Positions 31,862 to 40,099 of a stretch of 44,052 nt of DNA are shown one piece after another. The stretch covers positions 1 through 44,052 of the forward strand of contig VGIF01000010.1 in NCBI GenBank assembly GCA_016868015.1, in the 5' to 3' direction. The DNA is from Betaproteobacteria bacterium. Its GTDB lineage: Bacteria; Pseudomonadota; Gammaproteobacteria; Burkholderiales; SG8-41. The notes under the pieces were generated by a model that saw nothing but the letters and a program-made list of their open reading frames with translations, was not told the origin of the DNA and searched no databases. Made by a program: the position numbers and the translations under genes. How positions within the stretch are numbered: the stretch's first letter is position 1; each line of letters begins with the position of its first letter.

Positions 31862-33085
31862 ATGACCATCGCAGCCCAATACAACAACGACTTTCGCGCG
31901 GTGACGTACCCCGTGCGCCTCTACAGCGGCGAGAACACGCTGGAAAATCTGCCCGCCGAGTTAAAACGCAACCGCGCCAAGCGCGCCTTTATCGTATGCG
32001 GCCGCACCGTGTCGCGCAAGACCGATCTCATCAATCACATGCGCCGCATCCTGGGGGACAACTGCGCCGGCGTGTACGACGAGATGGACAAAGACACCTC
32101 GATCGCGGCGGTCACCGCGGCCGCGCAAGCGGCGAACGCGGCAAAGGCGGATATGCTGATTAGCGTCGGCGCCGGCAGCGTCACGCAGGGCACGCGCGTG
32201 GTGGCGATTTTGATGGCGGAAAAGCGCCCGGTCGATGAGTTGATCACGCAGTATCCGGAGAATGCACCCGCGATCAGCCCCAAGCTCATGGAACCCAAAG
32301 TGCCGATCATCAACGTGTTGACCGCGGGCACCTCGGCGCAAAACCGTGCGGGCTCCGCGGTGAAAGATCCGAACCGCAATCACCGCATGGAATTTTTCGA
32401 TCCGAAAACACGCCCGGTGGCGGTGTTTTGGGATAACGAAGCGCTGATGACCGCGCCCCTGTCGCTGGTGAAAACCACCACCATCTCCTCGGTGTGGCGC
32501 AGCACCATGAATCTGGGCGCCACGCGCGTGGCACCCTTGTCCGAAGGTGACCGCTTGCAGGCGTTTCGTTTATCGCGTTACGCACTCGAACATTTGCACG
32601 ATGCCAGCGACGTCTCGCCGCGCATCGCCATCTGCGCCGCGGCGTTTTTACAAAACCGCGATGCCGACGACGGCGGCATGTCCGCCGGCAAGCATTGGGT
32701 GGAGCGCGTGGTGTACGCGTTCGGCACTGCGCTGTTCCAAATGCACGCGCAGGTGGGCCAGGGCGAAGCCAGCGCTGCGTTGTCGCCCACCGTGCTGCGC
32801 CAATTGGGTGCGCGTAACCCGCAATCGATGGCGCTGATCGCGCAGGGCATGGGCGTGTGGCAGGAGGGCGATCCGATCGAGGCCGCGCCGGAACGTGCCG
32901 CCGCCGAGTTGGAGCGCTTGTTCAACAGCATCGGCGCGCCCACGCGCGTGTCGCAACTGGGCATCCCGCGCGAAACGTTGCCGCAAATTTGCGACAACGC
33001 GATGAAAAATTTCAACGCCGATCCCAAGCGTGAGTTCATCAAGGAGCGCGACATGCTGCAGGCGCTGATACAAACGTGCTGGTAA
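31862..33085 (+). CDS. iron-containing alcohol dehydrogenase-like protein, metal site degenerate
   Basis: The 407-residue protein follows the Fe-ADH fold from VRLYSGENTLENLP to the C-terminus, with NVLTAGTSAQNRAGSAVKDP at about 151-170 in place of the usual TTAGTGSEVT loop. The key residues are missing. The GGGSxxD cofactor motif is SVGAGSVTQGTR (101-112). The segment TTISSVWRSTMN (206-217) stands where other members have the metal-binding Asp and His of MDAL-x-HA-x-E. The PHG motif is replaced by GQG near 299-301, leaving one His (296). Iron-dependent alcohol oxidation therefore seems unlikely as described for the family. A strong AAGGAGCACTT precedes the ATG. An AT-rich repeat begins 22 bases after the stop. 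Confidence 0.8.
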   Translation: MTIAAQYNNDFRAVTYPVRLYSGENTLENLPAELKRNRAKRAFIVCGRTVSRKTDLINHMRRILGDNCAGVYDEMDKDTSIAAVTAAAQAANAAKADMLISVGAGSVTQGTRVVAILMAEKRPVDELITQYPENAPAISPKLMEPKVPIINVLTAGTSAQNRAGSAVKDPNRNHRMEFFDPKTRPVAVFWDNEALMTAPLSLVKTTTISSVWRSTMNLGATRVAPLSEGDRLQAFRLSRYALEHLHDASDVSPRIAICAAAFLQNRDADDGGMSAGKHWVERVVYAFGTALFQMHAQVGQGEASAALSPTVLRQLGARNPQSMALIAQGMGVWQEGDPIEAAPERAAAELERLFNSIGAPTRVSQLGIPRETLPQICDNAMKNFNADPKREFIKERDMLQALIQTCW

Positions 33086-33106
33086 CGCTGCTCCATCGAA
33101 TTTACA

Positions 33107-33139
33107 TAAGTATTTGATTTAATTGATAATTTTTTAATG
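33107..33139 (+). repeat. AT-rich dispersed repeat, copy g
   Basis: It reads TAAGTATTTGATTTAATTGA followed by TAATTTTTTAATG, in the sense of the preceding Fe-ADH-like gene. Confidence 0.85.
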
Positions 33140-33231
33140 GTCTGGCACCGGCCCGGCGCGCACCTTGCAGCCGGCGGTGTATCATTAATGGCTCACCTTC
33201 TTACCTTTTAACCCAGTCACAGGAGACTACG

Positions 33232-34632
33232 ATGCTCACCCAACGCCTGGCCGAATTTGTGATCAACACGCCCACCCACGCGATCCCCGCCGCTGTGATG
33301 GATGCGGCGCGCGACGCGCTGATCGACACCGTCGGTTGCGCTTTGGTGGGCTCCATCGATGAAGTCGGCGAAATCGCGCTCAAATACGTGCGCGACATGG
33401 GCGCTAAGCGCGAAGCCACCATTTGGGGCACGCCGGTGGCCACCACCATGGCGGAAGCCGCGTTTGTGAACGGCGTGTTCGGCCACGCGCTCGATTTCGA
33501 CGACGTGCATGCCAACGTGCATGGGCACCCGAGCACCACCCTCATCCCCGCGGTCATCAGCGTGGGCGAGGCCGTGGGCGCATCGGGCAAGGATGTGCTG
33601 GCGGCGTACGCGATCGGCCTTGAAGTGGGTGCCAAGCTCGGCGTCGCGCTCGGCACCGGCCACTATCAGCGCGGCTGGCACGCCACCGCCACCACCGGCG
33701 TGTTTGCCTCGGCCGCAGCCGTCGGACGCCTGCTAAAGCTTGACGTCGCGCAACTCAAATACGCGCTGGCCCTGGCGGGCTCGCAGGCCTCGGGCTTGAT
33801 CCGCAACTTCGGCACCATGACCAAGCCGTTTCATGCCGGCCACGCCGCGCGCTGCGCGGTGCAATCGGCGTTGCTCGCGCGCGCGGGCTTCACCGCGGAC
33901 GCCAACATCTTCGATGGCAAAGGCAACTTCATCGACACCTACGCCGACAAAAACCCCGAGCCGCTGGAACCCTTGATTGCCGAGCTCGGCAAAAACTGGG
34001 AAGCCATCACGCCCGGCATCAGCTTCAAGCGCTGGCCGTGCTGCTACTGCAACCACCGCTCCATCGGCGCGATGTTGCCGTTCTTGCAACAGCACGACAT
34101 CAAGGCCGAGGAGGTGGAAAAAGTCGAAATCGGCTTCCCGCCGGGCAGCGACACCGCGTTGATCCACACCAACCCGCAGACCGGGCTCGAAGGCAAATTC
34201 AGCATCGAGTACGTCGCCACCGCGATGCTGCTCGACCGCAAGGTCAACATCGACACCTTCAGCGACGTGATGGTGCAGCGGCCCGAAGTGCGTAAGTTGA
34301 TGCCCAACGTCAAGCGCTATCGCATCAACGACGACAAAATGTACACCGGCGCCGTCGGTTACAACGAGATTTACATCAAAACCAAAAACAACGAATACCG
34401 CTTGCGCGAAGACCGCGCGCCGGGTTCGCCGCAATGGCCGGTGCTGGCGGACGAGCGCGACGAAAAATTCCTCGATTGTTCCGGCCGCGTGCTGGGCAGC
34501 GCGGGTGCGAAGCGCGCGCTGGAACTGGCGGTGAAGACACAATCGCTGGCCAACATCGCGCAGTTCGCGCGCGCCTTGGTGCCCACGCAAACCACCGCCA
34601 CTGCGCCGCAAGCCGCCGCGCTGGCTAAGTAA
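33232..34632 (+). CDS. MmgE/PrpD family protein, copy 2
   Basis: The 466-residue protein shows the MmgE/PrpD pattern: ARDALIDTVGCALVGSIDEV at about 24-43, the active-site region NGVFGHALDFDDVHANVHGHP at about 80-100, LEVGAKLGVALGTGHYQRGW and a C-terminal domain containing FKRWPCCYCNHRSIGAMLPF. It is only distantly similar to the copy at 10853 (HALDFDD against HAFELDD at the same site), so it is not a recent duplicate. GGAGACTACG precedes the ATG. In this setting, behind acyl-CoA enzymes and before a thioesterase, it may hydrate or isomerise an unsaturated di- or tricarboxylate; no substrate is certain. Confidence 0.9.
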   Translation: MLTQRLAEFVINTPTHAIPAAVMDAARDALIDTVGCALVGSIDEVGEIALKYVRDMGAKREATIWGTPVATTMAEAAFVNGVFGHALDFDDVHANVHGHPSTTLIPAVISVGEAVGASGKDVLAAYAIGLEVGAKLGVALGTGHYQRGWHATATTGVFASAAAVGRLLKLDVAQLKYALALAGSQASGLIRNFGTMTKPFHAGHAARCAVQSALLARAGFTADANIFDGKGNFIDTYADKNPEPLEPLIAELGKNWEAITPGISFKRWPCCYCNHRSIGAMLPFLQQHDIKAEEVEKVEIGFPPGSDTALIHTNPQTGLEGKFSIEYVATAMLLDRKVNIDTFSDVMVQRPEVRKLMPNVKRYRINDDKMYTGAVGYNEIYIKTKNNEYRLREDRAPGSPQWPVLADERDEKFLDCSGRVLGSAGAKRALELAVKTQSLANIAQFARALVPTQTTATAPQAAALAK

Positions 34633-34645
34633 TCGGTAAGCCTAA

Positions 34646-34674
34646 GTAGGCCGCGCAGCCGACGCGCGGCCTAC
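34646..34674. repeat. perfect 11-bp hairpin (GTAGGCCGCGC)
   Basis: GTAGGCCGCGC at 34646-34656 and GCGCGGCCTAC at 34664-34674 are exact complements with a seven-base loop. No T tract follows, so it is not a typical intrinsic terminator. Confidence 0.8.
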
Positions 34675-34709
34675 GCTAAAATCGCCGCTTTGCAAAAACG
34701 AGAGCGCTT

Positions 34710-35099
34710 ATGGACACCCTAAAAGTCGGCCTAAAACACACCGAAACCTGGGAAGTCACCGAGCCGCGCACCACCCAGCGCGGCCCCTATCGTGTGTTCG
34801 CCACCTGGGCGATGACGCATTTTGTCGAGAGCACCGCCAACAACCTGCTGCGCCCGCATTTGAAGCCGGATCAGGGCCAAGTCGGTGTCGGCATCACCGT
34901 GCGCCATATGGGCCCCACGCCGATCGGCAAAACCGTGCGCGCGCAAGCGGAGTTGATCGCCATCGACCGGCGTAGAGTGAGCTTCAAAGTCAAAGTGTTC
35001 GACGATACCGAGCAAGTCGGTGAATCCGAGCACGAGCGGTTTATTGTCGATCTGGATAAATATTTCGCGCGGCTGGAGGAAAAGCTGGGTAAGAAGTAA
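34710..35099 (+). CDS. hotdog-fold acyl-CoA thioesterase, FlK-like
   Basis: The 129-residue protein looks like fluoroacetyl-CoA thioesterase-type hotdog proteins. It has FATWAMTHFVESTANNLLRP at about 30-49 with a candidate catalytic Glu, then VGVGITVRHMGPTPIGKTVR at about 57-76, in which the His and the TP-x-G motif match the FlK family. Such enzymes hydrolyse small acyl-CoAs and release CoA. It is the last gene in the plus-strand cluster that starts with the biotin carrier. A bidirectional terminator 25 bases downstream separates it from the convergent PEP-CTERM gene. The specific acyl-CoA is not known. Confidence 0.82.
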   Translation: MDTLKVGLKHTETWEVTEPRTTQRGPYRVFATWAMTHFVESTANNLLRPHLKPDQGQVGVGITVRHMGPTPIGKTVRAQAELIAIDRRRVSFKVKVFDDTEQVGESEHERFIVDLDKYFARLEEKLGKK

Positions 35100-35120
35100 T
35101 GCCGTGGGCCACAAAAAATA

Positions 35121-35150
35121 AAAAGCCTCGGCTTGCCGAGGCTTTTTTTT
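35121..35150. terminator. bidirectional intrinsic terminator
   Basis: AAAAGCCTCGG at 35121-35131 pairs with CCGAGGC at 35136-35142 followed by TTTTTTTT. The A run on one side and T run on the other make it usable by both the thioesterase gene and the PEP-CTERM gene. Confidence 0.9.
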
Positions 35151-35164
35151 CACGCGTCGAAGGT

Positions 35165-35812
35165 TTAGCCGCGTTTGCGCGCGAAGCCCAGCACACCAAG
35201 CAGGCCCAAGCCGAGCAAGGCGAGAGCACTCGGCTCCGGCACCGCGGTTGGCTGGCAGGTGCGGCACCAGAAGCTGACGTTATCGACAATGACACCGAAG
35301 TTGTCGTTGCTGGAGGTTTCCATGAATAATTGCACAATGGCGTCAGCGGCAACCGTCAATGTGAGGACCCTGGGGCTGAATAGCAAATCCCACGCAATGT
35401 TATTTTGTACAATCGTGACGTTGAGGTCACCAATAGTCCCAAAAATAAAGTCGTCTACCGCGCCACCCCTCTGATTGCCGGAAACCTGGACGCTAAATTC
35501 ATACGTGTTGTCGGCCAGAAGATTGAAACTCATTATCGATGTCATGCGTCCGCCATTGAGGGTCGAGCCATCCAGATCGACGCAGCCGCCGGTGCCGCCA
35601 ACGCAGCTAATGCCAAAGCCGCCGCTGCGGATGTAATCCACCGTGCCGTTGCTCACCGTCCAGTTGTTGAAGGCGCTGAAGTTGAGCACCGTGGTTGCGT
35701 TGTCGGTGTCAAAGTTGTCCTCCAACAGGAGCACGGCCGCGTGCGCCGAAACGGCAGTTAAGCCGAATGCGGTGATCATTACCGCAATTAATTGGTGGAA
35801 ATAACGTTTCAT
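35165..35812 (-). CDS. exported protein with PEP-CTERM sorting signal
   Basis: The 215-residue protein has an N-terminal signal peptide (MKRYFHQLIAVMITAFGLTA, then VSAHA) and ends with VPEPSALALLGLGLLGVLG followed by FARKRG. This is the complete PEP-CTERM pattern: VPEP, a hydrophobic helix and a basic tail, recognised by exosortase. The middle part, with DNFDTDNATTVLNF and NGGRMTSIMSFNLLADNTYE, resembles extracellular beta-sandwich domains and has four Cys residues (GISCVGGTGGCVD, WCRTCQP). Such proteins are sorted to the cell surface in species that make exopolysaccharide. No exosortase is encoded in the window. The gene is convergent with the thioesterase and has its own terminator. Confidence 0.92.
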   Translation of the reverse strand: MKRYFHQLIAVMITAFGLTAVSAHAAVLLLEDNFDTDNATTVLNFSAFNNWTVSNGTVDYIRSGGFGISCVGGTGGCVDLDGSTLNGGRMTSIMSFNLLADNTYEFSVQVSGNQRGGAVDDFIFGTIGDLNVTIVQNNIAWDLLFSPRVLTLTVAADAIVQLFMETSSNDNFGVIVDNVSFWCRTCQPTAVPEPSALALLGLGLLGVLGFARKRG

Positions 35813-35983
35813 ATTGCAATCCTCCGTCTTGTGAGTTAGTGCCCAGAGCTGCAGGCAAGATTCGCACCATTATCATAACCGAATGATTTGATTAGAAATT
35901 TTATTTAGAGACGCTTGTTTTTCAGAAAAAGTGTAAAAAATTCCGACACCAAGCGGTCATGAGCGGGGTGGATGGGTGCATCC

Positions 35984-36016
35984 AATTCAATAAAGTTTTT
36001 TAAATTCAATCACTTG
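35984..36016 (-). repeat. AT-rich dispersed repeat, copy h (most diverged)
   Basis: On the minus strand it reads CAAGTGATTGAATTTAAAAA and then CTTTATTGAATT. It begins about 35 bases after the stop codon of the ornithine-cyclodeaminase-like gene and matches the family least well. Confidence 0.55.
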
Positions 36017-36051
36017 CTTCAGGTGCGCAACTGTAAAAACTCGACAGGCTG

Positions 36052-37098
36052 CTAGGGAATCAAATCCTCGGTAAACCACTCCATCGGCAACTGATGCCCG
36101 CGCCCGGCATCGAGTGCTTTGCGATACAGCAGCGCGCCGACGGCCGCGAATTGCAGCCCGATGCCGGGCAGATTCACAAAACAGGTTTTTTGCTCCGGCG
36201 AGGTTCTGCCCGCGGCCTTGCCGGCGATGACATCGGCCAAACTCGGTGTCGCGCGAAAATCCAGGCCGTCTATCGAATGCCGGCCCTTGGGCATGCGCAC
36301 GCCTTCGGCCGCCGCGGTTGACTGGTGCGGCGTTTGTTCGTGCACCACCACCACATCGCATTGGCGGACCGTCGCGGGCTCGAGCTCCGGGCCGCGGATG
36401 GTGCTTACGAACATGCCCGGTTCGAGCCACTCGGCGCGGAACACCGGTGCCGAGGTGTTGGTCGCGCACAGCACCACTTGAGCGCCGCGCACCGCTGCTT
36501 GCGGCGAGTGCGCCGGCGTGACCCGCACGCCGGTTTGCGCGGAAATTTCCCGGCAAAACGCGACGCACTTATCCGCGCTGGGGCTGTAGCAGCGCACACT
36601 CGCGCGAGGATAGGTATCCGCCAGCGCCATCACTTGCCCGCCCGCTTGCCAGCCGGCGCCGATCAAGGCGACTTCCTCGACATCGGGCCGCGCGAGAAGG
36701 CGCGCGCCCAACAGCGAGGTCGCGCCCACGCGCATGCGCTGCAATATGCCGTCCGGGAAAATCGCCAGCGGCGCGCCGGTTTCGCTGTCAAACAGCAGCG
36801 CCAGCCCGGTGTAGCGCCCGCCCGGCGCCAGCGGCAATTTGGTTTGGCGCGAGGCGGCAAAGCTAAGAATGTCCGAATTCAGCCGCACCACGGCCACACG
36901 CTGGGCAGGCAGCACCGCGCCCATTAGCTTTAACGAATACACCGCGTCCGCGCGCTGCGTGGGTGTCAACGCGTCGCTGCGCGCGGTGTTCACCGCGTGG
37001 CCGTGAGCGAGGTCGCGGTAGGCGGCTTCGAGCACCTCGATGCATTCGCGCATCGACAGCAATTCGCGCGCGTCGTCATTGGAGAGAATCAGTGTCAT
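36052..37098 (-). CDS. ornithine cyclodeaminase / mu-crystallin family protein
   Basis: The 348-residue protein has the family's N-terminal domain (LSNDDARELLSMRECIEVLE) and an NAD(P)-binding Rossmann domain with VALIGAGWQAGGQVMALADT at about 142-161. LGARLLARPDVEEV, VLCATNTSAPVFRAEWLEPG and the C-terminal VNLPGIGLQFAAVGALLYRK also fit the family. Members include ornithine cyclodeaminase, alanine dehydrogenase and ketimine reductases. The ATG at 37098 matches the family start; an open frame extends to 37182 but the extra residues look noncoding. No amino-acid genes are adjacent, so the substrate remains open. Confidence 0.9.
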   Translation of the reverse strand: MTLILSNDDARELLSMRECIEVLEAAYRDLAHGHAVNTARSDALTPTQRADAVYSLKLMGAVLPAQRVAVVRLNSDILSFAASRQTKLPLAPGGRYTGLALLFDSETGAPLAIFPDGILQRMRVGATSLLGARLLARPDVEEVALIGAGWQAGGQVMALADTYPRASVRCYSPSADKCVAFCREISAQTGVRVTPAHSPQAAVRGAQVVLCATNTSAPVFRAEWLEPGMFVSTIRGPELEPATVRQCDVVVVHEQTPHQSTAAAEGVRMPKGRHSIDGLDFRATPSLADVIAGKAAGRTSPEQKTCFVNLPGIGLQFAAVGALLYRKALDAGRGHQLPMEWFTEDLIP

Positions 37099-37277
37099 GG
37101 GTTGCGCCTGCTGATGTGAGCGTGGGGGGCAATGCATTGCGTACCCGAAATGATTGCCGCGGTTACGGGCCGCTGTGCGCAACTGGACCCTTGATGCGCT
37201 ATCTTAGCTTTTTCAGCGCCATTTTGCGCGCCGCCGATGGGCGCGTCTGGCGCCGCGCAAGTTCGGCCACGGGCTGC

Positions 37278-37304
37278 AAAAAAACGGCGGGCTCGCGCCC
37301 GCCG
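37278..37304 (-). terminator. intrinsic terminator of ompW
   Basis: On the minus strand CGGCGGGC pairs with GCCCGCCG across GCGA and is followed by seven T. It lies about 50 bases after the ompW stop codon. Confidence 0.88.
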
Positions 37305-37353
37305 CAGGAGCCGGCCTTAAACGCAACCAGGCCGGTGTCGCCTCCACTTAAGT

Positions 37354-37950
37354 TTAGAACTTGATCCCCACGCCGATACCGAAGATCCACGGATTGATTT
37401 TTAAGTTGGCCAACGTTGCGCCAGTGGCTTTGGATTTAACATCGGTGTCGATCCAAATGCGTTTGATATCGAGGTTAAGAAAGAGCGTCTTGGTCAGGCC
37501 GATATCGGCCCCCGCCTGCACGGCGCCGCCCCAACTGTTTTTATCCACGGTGAGCGTGCCGCCGCCCAGGTTGATGTCGTAAAAGCGTGTGTAGTTAAGC
37601 CCGACGCGGACGTAGGGCCGGAACGTCGCCTGCGGCATGAAATGATATTGCAGCGTGATCGTGGGCGGCAGATGCTTGACGCTGCCCACCGCTGTGCCGC
37701 CCGCGGTGACTTGGTGTTTTTTGGTGGCCAGTATCAGTTCCAGCGCCACGTTGTTGTGGATGAAGTAGCTGAAATCCGCTTCGAGCGTGGTTCTGGAGTT
37801 GACATCCAGGTTCAGCGCGGATGAACTGGCATCGGGGTTGATGTTGATCACGCGCGCGCGGGCGAGCCAATCGCCTTGTGCCGCCTGCGCGGCGCCGCCG
37901 AGCAAAAATGCAACCACAAAAAAAAGCCCCGCTGATCTGAACCTGCGCAT
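37354..37950 (-). CDS. ompW: OmpW family outer membrane protein
   Basis: The 198-residue protein has a signal peptide (GLFFVVAFLLGGAAQA, cleavage after AQA near 24) and an eight-stranded barrel pattern. WLARARVININPDASSS, TTLEADFSYFIHNNVALELI, TLQYHFMPQATFRPYVRVGL and the ending NPWIFGIGVGIKF are characteristic, and the final Phe is the usual outer-membrane insertion signal. OmpW forms a narrow hydrophobic channel for small molecules. GGGAG precedes the ATG. Upstream is a well-formed FNR-type site with a matching -10 box, and an intrinsic terminator follows, so it is a single-gene unit probably induced when oxygen is low. Confidence 0.93.
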   Translation of the reverse strand: MRRFRSAGLFFVVAFLLGGAAQAAQGDWLARARVININPDASSSALNLDVNSRTTLEADFSYFIHNNVALELILATKKHQVTAGGTAVGSVKHLPPTITLQYHFMPQATFRPYVRVGLNYTRFYDINLGGGTLTVDKNSWGGAVQAGADIGLTKTLFLNLDIKRIWIDTDVKSKATGATLANLKINPWIFGIGVGIKF

Positions 37951-37987
37951 AACAATTTCTCCCGACTGGTGTTGAAGTTCAAGGTGC

Positions 37988-38035
37988 GCATACGAGGATA
38001 AAAAAGCGTCGCGCGCGGCGGTTGATGTAAATCAA
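37988..38035 (-). promoter_or_regulatory. FNR/ANR-type promoter of ompW (predicted)
   Basis: TTGATGTAAATCAA at 38022-38035 matches the FNR consensus TTGATNNNNATCAA at all ten fixed bases. On the minus strand TATCCT at 38000-37995 can serve as the -10 box and puts the transcript start near 37988. The centre of the FNR site is then about 40.5 bases upstream, the usual place for a class II activator site. Activity is inferred; ompW is known to be under FNR control in enteric bacteria. Confidence 0.78.
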
Positions 38036-38226
38036 TCGACGGCGTTTTTTGATAAAAACAACACAACATTTTTGCCGGTTTGGAAACACTGTTTTTCGTG
38101 CCGGCGCTGCAATGGGGTTGGCGTAATGGGGGGGCGCAGCGTAAAAACCCCGTCGGTCGCGGCTGATGGCACAATGACTACAACGCGAGAGCGCCTGCCA
38201 CACAGGCATCAGCCGCCACTCTGTCC

Positions 38227-38259
38227 CAAAATAAAATATTCAATTAAATCAAATACTTA
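38227..38259 (-). repeat. AT-rich dispersed repeat, copy i
   Basis: On the minus strand it reads TAAGTATTTGATTTAATTGA plus ATATTTTATTTTG. It lies seven bases before the ATG of the CocE/S15 hydrolase gene and forms the palindrome TACTTAAGTA (38254-38263). Confidence 0.85.
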
Positions 38260-38266
38260 AGTAAAA

Positions 38267-40069
38267 ATGCCCCCACAACCCGCCGATTCGTTTTACCGCA
38301 CTGAAATCCGCGACAACATGCGCATCACCTGGCATCAGCCGATCACGGTGGATGACGGGCTGACGCTGCGCGCCGATGTCTATCGCCCCGTCGATGACAA
38401 CGCCAAATGCCCCGTGATACTCACCTACGGCGTCTACGGCAAAGGCGTCGCCTATCAGCAAGGCTACCCGCTGCAGTGGGAGAAGATGGTCACCGATCAT
38501 CCCGGCATTCTCGAAATCTCCAGCAATAAATATCAAAACTGGGAAACCACCGATCCCGAGTGGTGGGTGCCGCACGGCTACGCGATCGTGCGCGTGGATT
38601 CGCGCGGCGCGGGCTGGTCGCCCGGCTTCATGGACCCGGCGAGCCATCGCGAAACGCTCGATCTTTATCAATGCATCGAGTGGGCGGGCACGCAGCCGTG
38701 GAGCAACGGCAAGGTGGGCATGCTGGGCATTTCGTACTACTCAAGCAACCAGTGGCGCGTGGCGGCGATGGCGCCGCCGCCGCCGCACTTGGCGGCGATC
38801 ATTCCGTGGGAAGGGCAGAACGACCGTTACCGCGACTCCGGTTATCACGGCGGCATTTTGTGCGAGTTCCAAAAAGTGTGGGCCAAGCACCAGGTGGTGC
38901 ACGTGCAGTACGGGCGCGGCGAACACTCGGCGAAAAACCCGAACACCGGCGAACCCATCGCGGGGCCGGTGACGTTGAGTGAAGAAGAGCTCGCCAAGAA
39001 CCGCGTCGATGCGTTTGAAGAGTTGAAAAAACACCCGTTCTACGACGACTGGCACAAAGCGCGCACGGCCGATTTATCAAAAATCAAAACGCCGCTCCTC
39101 ACCTGCGCCAACTGGGGCGGCCAAGGCATCCACCCGCGCGGCAACTTTAACGGCTTTACCGAAACGCCCGCCGATACGCCCAAATGGCTGGAAGCGCACG
39201 GCGATTCGCACTGGTCGCAGTTCTCCACGCCGTATGGTCTGGATTTGCAAAAGCGGTTTTTCGACTGCTTCTTGAAAGGCGAAAAATCCGGCTGGGAAAA
39301 ACAACCGCGCGTGCAACTGAACATTCGCCACCCCGGCGAGAAATTCGTGCGCCGCACGGAAAACGAATGGCCGCTCGCGCGCACGCAATGGACTAAGTTT
39401 TATCTCGATGCGTCGAATCAGAGCCTGAACGCCACACCGGTTGCGCAAGCAGGCCAAATCACGTACGACGCATTGGGCAAAGGCCTCACCTTCACCCTGC
39501 CGCCGCTCGACAAAGACACCGAAATCACCGGCCCGATGATGGCCAGGCTGTTTGTGTCATCGGCCACCAGCGACACCGATTTGTTTTTGATCGTGCGCGT
39601 GTTCGATCCGCAGGGCAAGGAACTCACCTTCATGGGCAGCACCGACCCCAACACACCGATCGCCAACGGCTGGCTGCGCGCCTCGCACCGCGCGCTCGAC
39701 CCCGCGAAAACCAAACCCTATCGCCCGTATCACCCGCACGACAAAGCCGAGCCGTTAACGCCGGGGCAAGTTTACGAATGCGATGTCGAAATCGTCACCA
39801 GTTGCATCGTCGTGCCGGCGGGTTGGCGCATCGCGCTGACGGTCAAAGGCTGCGACTACGAATACGAAGGCGAGATTGCCGAATTCGCCAAAAAGTTTCA
39901 CTACGGCACGCGCGGCACCGGCGGCATGACACATGCCGACCCCGATAGCCGGCCGGCCAGTGTTTATGGTGGCCAGGTGACGTTGCATACCGGCGGCGTC
40001 AATGGAGCTTATTTGCTGTTGCCGATCGTGCCGGCGAAGGGTTGGCACGCGTCGGGCGTTTCATCTTAA
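38267..40069 (+). CDS. CocE/NonD-type hydrolase (peptidase S15, X-Pro dipeptidyl-peptidase family)
   Basis: The 600-residue protein is an alpha/beta hydrolase with the S15/CocE architecture: an N-terminal catalytic domain to about 340 and a C-terminal jelly-roll domain from about 375. The probable nucleophile is Ser156 in GMLGISYYSSNQW. The motif is GISYYS where relatives mostly have G-x-S-Y-x-G. The catalytic His is probably in EAHGDSHW near 310, and VRVDSRGAGWSPG at about 108-120 is the conserved stretch before the nucleophile. Members hydrolyse esters, amides or prolyl dipeptides. No signal peptide is visible. Its start follows an AT-rich repeat and lacks a normal ribosome-binding site, and its stop codon is the TAA of another copy of the repeat. 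Confidence 0.88.
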   Translation: MPPQPADSFYRTEIRDNMRITWHQPITVDDGLTLRADVYRPVDDNAKCPVILTYGVYGKGVAYQQGYPLQWEKMVTDHPGILEISSNKYQNWETTDPEWWVPHGYAIVRVDSRGAGWSPGFMDPASHRETLDLYQCIEWAGTQPWSNGKVGMLGISYYSSNQWRVAAMAPPPPHLAAIIPWEGQNDRYRDSGYHGGILCEFQKVWAKHQVVHVQYGRGEHSAKNPNTGEPIAGPVTLSEEELAKNRVDAFEELKKHPFYDDWHKARTADLSKIKTPLLTCANWGGQGIHPRGNFNGFTETPADTPKWLEAHGDSHWSQFSTPYGLDLQKRFFDCFLKGEKSGWEKQPRVQLNIRHPGEKFVRRTENEWPLARTQWTKFYLDASNQSLNATPVAQAGQITYDALGKGLTFTLPPLDKDTEITGPMMARLFVSSATSDTDLFLIVRVFDPQGKELTFMGSTDPNTPIANGWLRASHRALDPAKTKPYRPYHPHDKAEPLTPGQVYECDVEIVTSCIVVPAGWRIALTVKGCDYEYEGEIAEFAKKFHYGTRGTGGMTHADPDSRPASVYGGQVTLHTGGVNGAYLLLPIVPAKGWHASGVSS

Positions 40070-40099
40070 CTATTTGATTTTATTATATATTTTATGATG
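40067..40099 (+). repeat. AT-rich dispersed repeat, copy j
   Basis: It reads TAACTATTTGATTTTATTAT then ATATTTTATGATG. Its TAA is the stop codon of the CocE/S15 hydrolase gene. Confidence 0.85.

Noticed and set aside
10853-34632. The two MmgE/PrpD genes as a recent duplication
   Set aside because: Their active-site regions and C-terminal halves differ strongly, so they are old paralogues or separate acquisitions.
34646-34674. Strong hairpin considered as a terminator of the MmgE/PrpD gene
   Set aside because: No T tract follows on either strand, and the same kind of hairpin is common as a repeat.
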